The position numbers and the translations under genes are program-made. DNA of 64,000 nucleotides from a virus. Of the stretch, positions 9,578 through 18,673 are shown one piece after another. The notes beneath the pieces are model-generated. The model saw nothing but the letters and a program-made list of their open reading frames with translations, made no database searches and was not told the DNA's origin. The stretch is from positions 1 through 64,000 of the IMG/VR virus record IMGVR_UViG_3300021964_000018. One strand, 5' to 3'. How positions within the stretch are numbered: position 1 is the stretch's first letter; every line of letters begins with the position of its first letter.

Positions 9578-10009
9578 ATGCCACTTAATTTTGAAGAAGT
9601 CAACGTTTTAGGAAATATCATTAATGATACGTACGGAAAAGGATCAACAAATTACGGGGAGGGAGGAAGTAGATATACACTAGGAGGACCTGGAAGTCAT
9701 TCTTCAGTCGTTACTAAATCCTCTTTGCAAGGAAACACACTTTCTGTTACGTCTTTGGCGGTTATTAATTTAACTCATCATAGCATGCAACACCAAGAAA
9801 TTGCTAAATGTGAAAATGAGCTAAATCAACATATTAAAAAATATATTGCTGATATTAAGAAAGAATTTAAAAAGAAAGAAAATGCAGGAAGAGTTTTAAA
9901 GTGCAAGCAAGTTAAAAACTCAGAAAGAAATTCTGTTGAAATGATTAATCATTATAATGTTAATAGACCTGCAATAGTGAGAAGAACAATTGACTTTGAG
10001 GTGGATTAA
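9578..10009 (+). CDS. Hypothetical protein upstream of terminase
   Basis: A 143-residue protein that starts at an ATG with a good GGAG and ends directly before the terminase start. The first half is rich in Gly, Ser and Thr and probably extended. The second half is a charged, probably coiled-coil helix (residues 75-105). Its position immediately before the large terminase fits a small terminase or packaging adaptor, but I see no helix-turn-helix and no resemblance to T4 gp16 beyond helicity. The functional call is therefore left open. Confidence 0.6.
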   Translation: MPLNFEEVNVLGNIINDTYGKGSTNYGEGGSRYTLGGPGSHSSVVTKSSLQGNTLSVTSLAVINLTHHSMQHQEIAKCENELNQHIKKYIADIKKEFKKKENAGRVLKCKQVKNSERNSVEMINHYNVNRPAIVRRTIDFEVD

Positions 10010-11635
10010 TTGGCAAAAGGAACCAAAAGATCGCAAGTTCAAGAAATTATTAAATGTGGAAAAGATCCAAACTATTTTTTTAAGCATTACTTAAAAATTC
10101 AGCACCCAGTAAAAGGTCTTATCCCGTTTGATACATTTCCTTTTCAAGATGATTGTGTTGATCAATTTAATGATCATCGTTTTAATATTGTTTTAAAGTC
10201 TAGACAGTTAGGTTTGTCAACTTTAGTAGCAGCATATTCTGTATGGATGGCAATATTTCAGCGTGAAAAGAATATCCTTATTATTGCGACAAAACTAGCT
10301 GTTGCACAAAACTTTATTATAAAAGTAAAGACAATGATCAGGTCATTACCAAAGTGGTTGTTAATACCTGAGATTATTGCGAATAACAAACAAGTAATTC
10401 AGTTTAATCACGGATCTCAAATAAAGGCAATACCAACCTCAGAAGATGCAGGTCGTTCAGAAGCATTGTCATTACTTATTGTTGATGAGGCAGCTTTCGT
10501 AAGAAACTTTGATACTATTTGGACAGGTATTTATCCGACAATCTCCACCGGTGGGCGTGTTATTATTCTTTCAACTCCAAATGGTGCAGGAGGACAATAT
10601 TATCAATTGTATTCCAAGGCTGAAGCGGGTTTAAATGAATTTAATGCTATAAAACTACCTTGGGAATGTCATCCAGAACGAGATGACGAATGGTTTGAAA
10701 AAACTACTGCAAACATGTCAAAAAAGCAAATTGCGCAAGAGTACCTTTGTGATTTTGCAGCATCAGGCGAAACGTTTTTAGATAATCAGTCTATTGAATG
10801 GTTAAGAACATGTGTACAACCTCCAATAATGAGAGACGGATTTGATAAAAATGTATGGATATGGAAACAACCACTTTCAGAACATGATTATATACTTTCA
10901 GCTGACGTCGCTAGAGGTGATTCAAAAGACTATTCTACATTTCATATAATAGATAATGCAACTAATGAAGTTGTTGCAGAATATAAAGGAAAAATTAGAC
11001 CTGATAACTTTGCTGATTTAATTAATGAATTCGGACTTCGTTATAATAAAGCATTAGTTTGTCCGGAAAATAATAGCTACGGTTTTGCCACAATTCTTAA
11101 ACTATTAGAAATGAATTACCCAAGAATGTATTACAGAAAAAAGAAAAATTCTGTTTATTTAGGTTCTTATGTTCCCAAGTCTTCTGCAGACTCTGCAGGT
11201 TTCAATACTAACGGAAAGACAAGAGGCACTATTTTAGCTAAACTTGAAGAGGTTATAAGAAACAAACAATTAATATGTTATTCTTCACGCTTTTATGAAG
11301 AACTTAAAGTTTTTACATGGCAAAGTGGTAGAGCGCAAGCAAAGAGAGGTTTTAATGATGACCTGGTAATGAGCCTTGCAATTGGTTCATGGTTATTTGA
11401 TGCATCTACTGATTATAGCAAATCTTCTCGTGCAATTAATGATGCGATGTTAAGTGCATTTAGTGTAAGAAAAAACGAATACAATGATACGCCAAATGCA
11501 GTCTTAGAAGATGTTTCTTCACTTCCACCTTTTATGCCATCTGGGCGTGGTGATAGAAATAATATAAAACAAAATATTAAAGATACATTAAAACGCAGTA
11601 ATATACCTAAAGATATGCTATGGGTAATTAAATAA
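10010..11635 (+). CDS. Terminase large subunit (gp17-like packaging ATPase-nuclease)
   Basis: A 541-residue packaging motor. The P-loop reads SRQLGLST at 64-71, aligned with the T4 gp17 SRQLGKTT but with Leu where the Walker Lys usually sits. Walker B is LLIVDEAA near residue 160, followed by the coupling motif STPNG. The RNase H-like nuclease half has SADVARGDSKD, an acidic PENNSYG and a final NDD in RGFNDDLVM. The start is TTG, supported by GAGGTGG six bases upstream, and it abuts the previous stop. The portal follows ten bases downstream, the usual packaging order. Residue positions after 100 are approximate. Confidence 0.93.
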   Translation: MAKGTKRSQVQEIIKCGKDPNYFFKHYLKIQHPVKGLIPFDTFPFQDDCVDQFNDHRFNIVLKSRQLGLSTLVAAYSVWMAIFQREKNILIIATKLAVAQNFIIKVKTMIRSLPKWLLIPEIIANNKQVIQFNHGSQIKAIPTSEDAGRSEALSLLIVDEAAFVRNFDTIWTGIYPTISTGGRVIILSTPNGAGGQYYQLYSKAEAGLNEFNAIKLPWECHPERDDEWFEKTTANMSKKQIAQEYLCDFAASGETFLDNQSIEWLRTCVQPPIMRDGFDKNVWIWKQPLSEHDYILSADVARGDSKDYSTFHIIDNATNEVVAEYKGKIRPDNFADLINEFGLRYNKALVCPENNSYGFATILKLLEMNYPRMYYRKKKNSVYLGSYVPKSSADSAGFNTNGKTRGTILAKLEEVIRNKQLICYSSRFYEELKVFTWQSGRAQAKRGFNDDLVMSLAIGSWLFDASTDYSKSSRAINDAMLSAFSVRKNEYNDTPNAVLEDVSSLPPFMPSGRGDRNNIKQNIKDTLKRSNIPKDMLWVIK

Positions 11636-11645
11636 AGAGTAAATT

Positions 11646-13739
11646 ATGGCGAATGAGAAAAAAGGAAATCTTTTTAAACAATTAACACGTCTTTTTAGAA
11701 GCGGACCGGTTGTTAAAAGAAATATAATAAAAAGTAAAGCAGATACGAGAACTAGTTCTGCTTTTGAGCAATTTAGAAAAAATCAATCACAAGTGTATTC
11801 AGCAGCTATGTCAGCATACGGTGCATATGACAGAATGGCAAGATATTCAGACTTTAGTGAAATGGAATATACACCTGAGATTGCTTCTGCTTTGGACATA
11901 TACTCTGAAGAATCAGTTGCTGCTGATGAAAACGGAAAGACATTACATATATACTCTGAAAATTCTAAAATAAGACAAATATTAACAGAATTATTCTATG
12001 ATACACTTAATGTAGAATTTAATATGTCGCCATGGATAAGAAACTTAGTTAAATACGGTGATTTCTTTTTATTCAATGATGTACATCCAGAGCAAGGTGT
12101 AATTAATGCATATCCTCTTCCAATATCTGAAATAGAAAGAGAAGAAGGATTCGATCCTAATGATCCAATGGCAGTTCGTTTTAGATGGGTGACGCAAGGT
12201 AATCAAATTCTAGAAAACTGGCAAGTTTCACATATGAGACTGTTAGGTAATGATGCATTTTTGCCGTACGGTTCATCAGTATTAGAGCCGGCTCGTCGAA
12301 TATGGCGACAATTAATACTCTTAGAAGACGCAATGATGGTAATGCGTGTTGTAAGAGCTCCTGATAGAAGAGTTTTTTATATTGACGTAGGCAATGTACC
12401 ACCTGAAGACATACCAAACTATATGGAACAAGCGCAATCTTCTCTTAAAAGATCTGGCGTTGTTGATAAAAGTACAGGACGTGTAGATTTACGTTATAAT
12501 CCACTTTCTATTGATGAAGATTATTTTATTCCAGTGCGAGGATCTGATAGCGGTACAAAAATTGATCAGGTAGGCGGGCAAGGAATTACAGGCGACACAA
12601 ATGATGTTGAATATATTCAGAAGAAACTTTTTGCTGCTCTTAAAATACCTAAGGCTTATCTAGGTTATGATGAAGGTTTAGGTGCAAAAGCAACGCTTTC
12701 TCAAGAAGATATACGTTTTAGTAGAACTATTGCAAGAATTCAAAGAACAATATTATCTGAGATGAATAAAATAGCAATTGTACATTTATATTGCCACGGT
12801 TTCACAGATGAAGATCTTGTCGATTTTACGCTTAAATTATCAAATCCGTCTACTATAGCACAACAACAAAAGCTAGAATTATTTAAAGGTAGATTTGAAG
12901 CTGCGAGCAGCGCATTAAGTACGCCTGGATTGATTGACAGAGCATGGGTACAGAAAAATATTTTAAGATTAAATGACGAAGAAATAAAAGCTGTCAAAAA
13001 AGGATTACTTGAAGATAAATTAACAGATTTAGAAATTGAATCTACGCAGCTTGTTGCTCCTGAAGGTCCAGAAGGAGCTCCTCCACCATTAGACTTAAAC
13101 ATGGGCGGCGGAATGCCTATGCCACCCGATATGGGTGGAGGAATGGAATCAATGCCATCACCTGACACACCTCCTGTTCCAATGCCTGGCCTAGACTTAG
13201 GTGGAGGTCCAGCACTTTCAGAAAAAAATATGTTATCAATACAAGATGATGATATGCCAATAAAGATTCAAAATAAAATCAATGCAAGTTTAAATTTAAT
13301 TAACGAAGATGATAAAAAAAATGAAAATGAAGACGATACTTTAACAGAGTTTGAAAAATGGCAAAAAGATCAAGTAGCGTCAAAAGAAGTTAGTCGTAAA
13401 AAGAAAGAAAAATATGCTCGAAAAAATCATTTATTCTCTGATAATCATTTTAGTGAGTACCAGAGAAATAGAAGACGTGAAAAAGATGTCTTTTATGATG
13501 TACATCATGATTTAAAATCTCCTGCTAAATATAAGGCAGAAAAATTAGATGAGCTAAGTGGTGATAATATTAACATTGACGAATATTTAGATAACAAGAT
13601 TATAAAAAATGCTGAATTAACAAATAGCATTAAATCAACCTTAAAAAGATTTGACAACAATTTTGGAGTTTCGCCAAAAAATAAAATTATAATTTCTGAG
13701 ACAAAAAATTCATCAGGAGAAGAAGGAAGCAATGAGTAA
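11646..13739 (+). CDS. Portal protein (gp20-like) with long C-terminal extension
   Basis: A 697-residue portal identified by position after TerL and by a gp20-like core of about 440 residues. The core includes DRRVFYIDVGNVP, a YIQKKLFAALKIPKAYLGYDEG segment and the following SRTIARIQRTI helix. It forms the dodecameric channel at the head vertex. The last 230 residues are unlike T4 gp20: a Gly-Pro-Met-rich linker (about 475-520) and then a highly charged tail, perhaps held inside the head or bound by scaffold. The gene overlaps the next one by eight bases. Confidence 0.85.
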   Translation: MANEKKGNLFKQLTRLFRSGPVVKRNIIKSKADTRTSSAFEQFRKNQSQVYSAAMSAYGAYDRMARYSDFSEMEYTPEIASALDIYSEESVAADENGKTLHIYSENSKIRQILTELFYDTLNVEFNMSPWIRNLVKYGDFFLFNDVHPEQGVINAYPLPISEIEREEGFDPNDPMAVRFRWVTQGNQILENWQVSHMRLLGNDAFLPYGSSVLEPARRIWRQLILLEDAMMVMRVVRAPDRRVFYIDVGNVPPEDIPNYMEQAQSSLKRSGVVDKSTGRVDLRYNPLSIDEDYFIPVRGSDSGTKIDQVGGQGITGDTNDVEYIQKKLFAALKIPKAYLGYDEGLGAKATLSQEDIRFSRTIARIQRTILSEMNKIAIVHLYCHGFTDEDLVDFTLKLSNPSTIAQQQKLELFKGRFEAASSALSTPGLIDRAWVQKNILRLNDEEIKAVKKGLLEDKLTDLEIESTQLVAPEGPEGAPPPLDLNMGGGMPMPPDMGGGMESMPSPDTPPVPMPGLDLGGGPALSEKNMLSIQDDDMPIKIQNKINASLNLINEDDKKNENEDDTLTEFEKWQKDQVASKEVSRKKKEKYARKNHLFSDNHFSEYQRNRRREKDVFYDVHHDLKSPAKYKAEKLDELSGDNINIDEYLDNKIIKNAELTNSIKSTLKRFDNNFGVSPKNKIIISETKNSSGEEGSNE

Positions 13740-14592
13740 AATTAAGCACAATAAAAAAAGAAACGTAGGTATTATTTACGAGCTATTAGTAAGAAATATG
13801 ACCCGCGCTTTAGTGTCAGAAAACATTTCCAAAGTTAATAAAATCAAAGCATTAATCGAAAAACACTTTAATAAAAGTACTGAACTATACCAAGAATATA
13901 GAATTTTTAATGCGCTCTCTAATGGACTTAAAAATTCCGAATACAGCAGAGAAACTGCAACTGCTTTGTTAAATGAATCTAAAAAAGTTTGCAATAAAAT
14001 TAATTCAAAAAAATTAGAAAGAGAAAAATCTTTTTTAATCAAAGAGATAAATTATTCTTTTGGAAAAAAGTTTTATTTTGAACATATTCCTAACTACGTT
14101 GATTTGGCAACAATTCAAATCGTAATGAATGAATGGAAAAAAGATAATTTTAATATTAAAGATGCAGTTATGTTAGAAGAAAAAGTAATTAGCTCATTAG
14201 TTAATGCAAAAAAAGAAGATCAATATACTAATTTGACAGAATCAATTAATAATACTCAGTCTGATAAGATTGTTATGAATATCATGACGAAAAAGATTAA
14301 TGAAAAATATAATCATATGTCTAATGATCAAAAAAACTTAATTAAAAGCTATGCCTTCTTTTTCGAAAAAGATAAAGATAGATTAATATCTTATTTGAGT
14401 GAACAAAAAAATAAATCTGTTAAGTTGCTAGAAGGGTTTAAAGAAAAAAATGAAAGTGCTTACTTGGATAACAAAATTAATACTGTGATTAGTAATGTCA
14501 AATCAATTAATGAAAATAACTTATCTGATGACACAATAATCAAATTTTTAACTGTATCACAGTTAATATCAGAACTTAGTTCGGAGGAATAA
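13732..14592 (+). CDS. Conserved-position head-assembly protein, unknown
   Basis: A 286-residue, Lys- and Asn-rich, almost entirely helical protein with no motif I recognise. It overlaps the portal gene by eight bases and ends two bases before the prohead protease start, with the Shine-Dalgarno CGGAGG in its last codons, so it is translationally locked into the portal-protease unit. By position it could be a portal-associated factor, a core protein or an assembly chaperone. T4 places small gp67/gp68 core proteins here, but the length and sequence do not match them. Confidence 0.6.
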   Translation: MSKIKHNKKRNVGIIYELLVRNMTRALVSENISKVNKIKALIEKHFNKSTELYQEYRIFNALSNGLKNSEYSRETATALLNESKKVCNKINSKKLEREKSFLIKEINYSFGKKFYFEHIPNYVDLATIQIVMNEWKKDNFNIKDAVMLEEKVISSLVNAKKEDQYTNLTESINNTQSDKIVMNIMTKKINEKYNHMSNDQKNLIKSYAFFFEKDKDRLISYLSEQKNKSVKLLEGFKEKNESAYLDNKINTVISNVKSINENNLSDDTIIKFLTVSQLISELSSEE

Positions 14593-14594
14593 AA

Positions 14595-15194
14595 ATGCAA
14601 TTACTCAGAGAATGGTGTGCTTTTAACATTACCAAAGAAATGATCAACGAGTCCAGAGATCGAAATGGTGGAAAGTTAATACTAAAAGGTCCGATCCAAA
14701 AGTCAAATACTCTTAATCAAAATGGAAGAATATATCCTAAAAACATTTTAGAAAGAGAGATTATGAATTATCAAAAGCTAATTCAAGAAAATAGAGCAAT
14801 GGGTGAATGTGATCATCCAGATTCTTCTGTTGTTGAGCTTAAAAATGTTTCTCACGTTGTGAAGGAAGCCTATATGCAAGGTGATATAGTTTATGGAGCA
14901 ATAGAGATATTAGATACACCATCAGGTAAAATTATTCAATCATTAATTGAAAGTGGTGTGACGCTAGGAATATCTTCTCGTGGAGTAGGATCAACACAAA
15001 AACAAGGAAATACACAAATCGTCCAAGATGATTTTCAATTAATTTGTTTTGATATGGTATCAGAACCTTCTACGCCAGGTGCTTTTGTTATGAAAGAAGG
15101 TAAAGAAATTTCTAAAAAAGAGCTTAATAAATTCTTTAACAAAACAGACAGAATTGATAGAATTTTTAATGATATTATTCGGTGGGATAAATGA
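14595..15194 (+). CDS. Prohead maturation protease (gp21-like, peptidase S77)
   Basis: A 199-residue serine protease between portal and scaffold. The expected catalytic His is H74 in GECDHPDSS and the nucleophile is in GISSRG (S127 or S128), the arrangement of T4 gp21. After assembly it degrades the scaffold and trims the capsid protein and internal proteins after (L/I)-x-E motifs. That specificity matters here because such motifs occur in the capsid protein and in the N-terminal module of many small proteins. The N-terminus (LLREW) itself holds a candidate self-cleavage site. The stop overlaps the next start. Confidence 0.88.
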   Translation: MQLLREWCAFNITKEMINESRDRNGGKLILKGPIQKSNTLNQNGRIYPKNILEREIMNYQKLIQENRAMGECDHPDSSVVELKNVSHVVKEAYMQGDIVYGAIEILDTPSGKIIQSLIESGVTLGISSRGVGSTQKQGNTQIVQDDFQLICFDMVSEPSTPGAFVMKEGKEISKKELNKFFNKTDRIDRIFNDIIRWDK

Positions 15195-15652
15195 GCAAAA
15201 TAACAAAAAACGATCTTAAAGGCATTGTAAAAGAATGTTTAATAGAAATTCTTGCAGAAGGATTAATATCAAGCAATTCAAGATTATCAGAAGGCAGTCA
15301 AAAAAGAAACTCAAGAAAACAAGAACTTAAGTCTGAAATTATGAGAAGGCCTGCTTTAGATACTATATCATATGCTAAAAATCAACAACCTGCAGCAATA
15401 GAAAAAAGGCCTGCTCCAAGAATTAATACAAGTATTTCAGATGACCCAATCTTAAATGAAATATTCGCAGATACAGCTGCTTCTACACTTCAAGAACAAT
15501 TAGCAGCAGAAAATAGAAAAGGACACACTGCAGCGAATGTGTCTGTTCAAGGCGATCAGGCAGCAAAAATAGTGGCAGCAAGTAACCCAGAAGATCTTTT
15601 TGGTGAATCCGCATCCAGGTGGTCAAGATTGGCATTTTCTGATCAAAAATAA
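15191..15652 (+). CDS. Putative internal head protein with N-terminal module
   Basis: A 153-residue protein whose start overlaps the protease stop as ATGA. It opens with the shared module (K-I-T-K-x2-L-K-x-I-V-K-E) and has two downstream (L/I)-x-E sites, LIE and LAE, within 25 residues. The rest is Ala-, Gln- and Ser-rich with no recognised domain and ends in ASRWSRLAF. Co-translation with the prohead protease fits a protein made to enter and be processed in the prohead. Function after that is unknown. Confidence 0.65.
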   Translation: MSKITKNDLKGIVKECLIEILAEGLISSNSRLSEGSQKRNSRKQELKSEIMRRPALDTISYAKNQQPAAIEKRPAPRINTSISDDPILNEIFADTAASTLQEQLAAENRKGHTAANVSVQGDQAAKIVAASNPEDLFGESASRWSRLAFSDQK

Positions 15653-15678
15653 AAAAGAACCAAAATTAAAACTTTCGT

Positions 15679-15725
15679 CAAAACATGTTTTTGTGTATAA
15701 TTATTTAATGCAAAAACATGTTTTG
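15679..15725 (+). promoter_or_regulatory. Promoter -10 flanked by two mirrored palindromes
   Basis: CAAAACATGTTTTTG (15679-15693) and its exact reverse complement CAAAAACATGTTTTG (15711-15725) flank TATAAT at 15696-15701. Each arm also contains the 12-bp palindrome AAAACATGTTTT. This can be two operator half-sites for a dimeric regulator around a promoter, or one long hairpin. No T-run follows, so it is not a standard terminator. The start of the next gene lies 27 bases downstream. Confidence 0.5.
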
Positions 15726-15751
15726 AATTGTATTTAAAAGGAGTTATAAAA

Positions 15752-16012
15752 ATGTCAAATAGAAGAATTAGAAAACTAACACCTCAGCTGATTAAACGAT
15801 TAATTGCTGAAGAAAAGCAAAAGATTGCCGATTCTAAAAAGAGACAAGCTCGTAAAAAGAAAAATTTAAGTGAAGCAAAAGTTAAAAAAATTAAAAAGCA
15901 AATCAAAGTATTAAATGAAACAAAAGAAATGCAGAAAGAGTTGGTTTTAAAATTTAAGAAGTTGTATCAGTTGAGACAAAAAATCAAAAATAATCTTATT
16001 AAGAGGGTATAA
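15752..16012 (+). CDS. Small Lys-rich protein with N-terminal module
   Basis: An 86-residue, extremely basic helical protein. I use ATG 15752, preceded by AAGGAG, rather than the TTG at 15728. It opens with a variant of the shared module (L-T-P-x-L-I-K-R-L-I-A-E-E) that carries an I-A-E site. The remainder is Lys-, Gln- and Leu-rich coiled coil. Charge and location among head genes suggest a DNA-contacting internal head protein or a scaffold helper. It has its own promoter-like element upstream. Confidence 0.6.
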   Translation: MSNRRIRKLTPQLIKRLIAEEKQKIADSKKRQARKKKNLSEAKVKKIKKQIKVLNETKEMQKELVLKFKKLYQLRQKIKNNLIKRV

Positions 16013-16016
16013 ATAA

Positions 16017-16526
16017 ATGGCTGAACAAAAAAGTATTTTAGTAGAACCACTAATCGTTAATGAGCAACCTAAAGGCACAAGAAATGATGCAAATCTTAAA
16101 TCTGCATTTTACGCTTCCCCTATTCATAATAATGAATTGTCTGACGCTGAAAGATTTGAAACTTTTATAAAATTAACAAAAGGTGTAATTGTTAATGGTA
16201 ATGGAATTAATTCTTTTGACACAAGATATCTTGGTAATGATCAAAATCCATTACCAAATTTAGCAGACGTTGAAACTGGAGGTGGAGGTTTACCTTCAAC
16301 ACCTTATACGCCTAATATTACTGCACCTGGACCAGGATCTTTAAACGCTGCAAATCAACCTGCATATGAAGGTGAATTTAAAGATCCTAATAATGTTTCA
16401 AACTTCGGATCCGGTCTTAATAGTTTAACATCTCCTAGCGAAACAGCTTCAAAAATAGCTGAGCAAACTACATTAGGTAATTATATCATGGGAAGATCTT
16501 ATCAAGGTTCCGACGGAAAAGCATAA
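16017..16526 (+). CDS. Hypothetical head-region protein
   Basis: A 169-residue protein of unknown function, Asn-, Gly- and Pro-rich, with a low-complexity centre (GGGGLPSTPYTP) and no motifs. The sequence looks extended, like linker-type structural or assembly proteins. Its stop TAA overlaps the next ATG by one base (TAATG), so the two are translationally coupled. Position between protease and scaffold suggests a virion or core component. Confidence 0.55.
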   Translation: MAEQKSILVEPLIVNEQPKGTRNDANLKSAFYASPIHNNELSDAERFETFIKLTKGVIVNGNGINSFDTRYLGNDQNPLPNLADVETGGGGLPSTPYTPNITAPGPGSLNAANQPAYEGEFKDPNNVSNFGSGLNSLTSPSETASKIAEQTTLGNYIMGRSYQGSDGKA

Positions 16527-17140
16527 TGTATTTAGGCGGCGGTTATAAATTTGGCAATCTAGATTATTACGGGAAGGGCAGATATAGCCCTTCTTTAGGG
16601 AAACAAACTACCGGAAGAGAAAGAATCATCCATACAGTCAATGTTGATGATATAGAAGAATATGATGAAGAAGAAGATGAAATAGACCAATTTGTTAATG
16701 ATCTGAATGATGAGGTTGGTTCACAGATTAAATCAAAGATTACAAATGGTTTACCTATGACGATCACTGATCCTTATGCTCCTCGTTCAACAGACAGAGC
16801 TGCAGGACAATTAAAAAATACTGGCGGGTCAAATATATTTGAGTTTGCTGGATATCACAGGAATCCGATAAGGAAAGGAATATCACCTTATAGACAACCA
16901 AAACATTCCGGACCTCCATTAGGGACGGGAGGTTCAGGTCAGGCTTTTAGGACAACTGGTAATTTTATAGGTATTGGTACACAATATGGATCTTCAAGAC
17001 CTCACAAGTTATTAACAAGTATAGAAGATAATAATATATTTAATCTTTCTGATATAGATGCTCCAATGTTTAGGGCATTTAAACGTCAACAAAATAAGAT
17101 AAAAAAGGTATTATCTATAATTAAAGAATATTTATTGTAG
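16526..17140 (+). CDS. Hypothetical head-region protein with acidic patch
   Basis: A 204-residue protein I do not recognise. Residues 40-60 form a strongly acidic patch (EEYDEEEDEID), followed by a Gly-, Pro- and Arg-rich middle and a short basic C-terminal helix (FKRQQNKIKK). It is coupled to the upstream gene by a one-base overlap and lies 28 bases before the scaffold start. A core or packaging accessory role is plausible from position only. Confidence 0.55.
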   Translation: MYLGGGYKFGNLDYYGKGRYSPSLGKQTTGRERIIHTVNVDDIEEYDEEEDEIDQFVNDLNDEVGSQIKSKITNGLPMTITDPYAPRSTDRAAGQLKNTGGSNIFEFAGYHRNPIRKGISPYRQPKHSGPPLGTGGSGQAFRTTGNFIGIGTQYGSSRPHKLLTSIEDNNIFNLSDIDAPMFRAFKRQQNKIKKVLSIIKEYLL

Positions 17141-17168
17141 AAATTAAATTTTGCACGAGGAACAATAT

Positions 17169-18632
17169 ATGTCAAAATTATTTGAAGAAGCTTTAGCAGA
17201 CGCCAAAAGATTAAAGGAAGTCGCTGAAGAAAATGCAAAGAAAGCAATTTTAGAATCGATTACACCTAAAATTAAAAGTTTTATTGATCAGCAGATCATT
17301 GAACAAACTGAGCCTGAAATTGAAGAGGTTGAAGCTGAAGAGGAAGAAGAGGCAAACGAATATGCTAATTTGGACGAAGATTCAATTACATCTTTAATGG
17401 AAATGTTAGGTGTCAAAAAGAATATTGCAGAATCTAATATTAAATCTGCAGTTAATAAAATGAGTCATCAACAACGTAAAAACCTTAGTGAGGCAGCAAA
17501 AAAAGCTAACTCTGATGATAAATTGACACGTAATGAAATAAATAATCAATATAGAAATTTACTTGAGGAGATATCAATGAATAAAGAACGTTATTACGAA
17601 GTTGACTTAAAGGCACTTCGTGAAGCTGTTGAAAAAGAAGCAGATGACATTGCTGCTAAAGAAGAATTAAAACACGAAATGAGTGATCTTTACGAAGAGG
17701 AAGAAGGATCCCATGAAGAAGGTTATGGTCTTGATGAAGAAGAAATCGACAAAGAAGCCATGGATCATCTTATAAATGAAATCAAGCTTGCTCTTGACTT
17801 AGGCGAAGATATCGAAGAAGATATGATTCCTGAGGAACTTAGAGGAATGATCATAGATGACGAAGATGAATCTGACGAAGAACTTGACATGGAAGATTCT
17901 GAAGAAGAGAGTGAAGAAGAAGGAGAGGAGGGCATTGAAGACATGCTTCCACCCCTTGAAGGCGAAGAAGGTGAAGATGCTGAGCCTGCACCTCTTGAAG
18001 AAGTTTTTGAAGTAGATCCTAATATGCTTCGTCAAGAATTAAGAAATATTAGAAATATGTTAAGTGAAGGAAAAGTTGATCATCATTTTGGTGGAAAAGG
18101 TGAATCTAATGCAGGTCATGCTAATGCATTTGGTGGAAAAGGTGCTAAAAAACTTGGACATCAAAAATCATTTGGTGGCGGAGCTCCTGGAAAGGATGTA
18201 TTTGTTAATCCACCCGCTTCACTTAAGAAATTAAACGAAAATATTCGCAATCTGAGACGTCAAAATCGAGCTCAGCAAGAGAAACTGAATAAATACAGAG
18301 GTGCAGTTCAAACACTTCGTGAGCAGTTGGAAGATCTCAACCTATTTAATGCAAAGTTGCTCTACGTAAATAAACTTTTACAGAACAATACTTTGTCTGA
18401 ATCTCAAAAGAAATCAGTTATCAAAGCATTGGACGAAGCAAAAAGTTTGAGTGAAACTAAGTCATTATACACATCACTTACTGAATCTCTATCAGTTTCA
18501 GCATCAAAGAAAACTTTGAGTGAATCAACTAGATTCGGTAGTTCTTCAAGAACAACAACTTCAGCTTCTACACATTCAGATAAAACCGTTGGTGAGTCTG
18601 ATCGTTGGGCAAAGTTGGCTGGTCTTAAATAA
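17169..18632 (+). CDS. Prohead core scaffold (gp22-like)
   Basis: A 487-residue, highly acidic, mainly helical protein directly before the capsid gene, the gp22 position. I use ATG 17169 with GAGGAA upstream; a TTG at 17151 is in frame but less likely. Residues 50-290 contain long Glu/Asp runs. A short repeat block around 305-345 has several FGGKG-type units (HHFGGKG, NAFGGKG, KSFGGG). A Gln- and Leu-rich coiled coil follows. The C-terminus has a Ser/Thr stretch and ends DRWAKLAGLK. It should form the prohead core and be digested by the S77 protease. It is nearly twice the length of T4 gp22. Confidence 0.75.
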   Translation: MSKLFEEALADAKRLKEVAEENAKKAILESITPKIKSFIDQQIIEQTEPEIEEVEAEEEEEANEYANLDEDSITSLMEMLGVKKNIAESNIKSAVNKMSHQQRKNLSEAAKKANSDDKLTRNEINNQYRNLLEEISMNKERYYEVDLKALREAVEKEADDIAAKEELKHEMSDLYEEEEGSHEEGYGLDEEEIDKEAMDHLINEIKLALDLGEDIEEDMIPEELRGMIIDDEDESDEELDMEDSEEESEEEGEEGIEDMLPPLEGEEGEDAEPAPLEEVFEVDPNMLRQELRNIRNMLSEGKVDHHFGGKGESNAGHANAFGGKGAKKLGHQKSFGGGAPGKDVFVNPPASLKKLNENIRNLRRQNRAQQEKLNKYRGAVQTLREQLEDLNLFNAKLLYVNKLLQNNTLSESQKKSVIKALDEAKSLSETKSLYTSLTESLSVSASKKTLSESTRFGSSSRTTTSASTHSDKTVGESDRWAKLAGLK

Positions 18633-18673
18633 ACTGTTCAAACAATTAATTAATTTTATAGGAGATAAAACAA

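Noticed and set aside
12740-13168. Minus-strand ORF of 142 residues inside the portal gene
   Set aside because: It mirrors the portal coding frame and its Gly-Pro-Met linker. It has low-complexity composition and no ribosome site or promoter.
15679-15725. Treating the mirrored repeats as a Rho-independent terminator
   Set aside because: No T run follows either arm, the stem is AT-rich with a 17-base loop, and a -10 hexamer lies in the loop.
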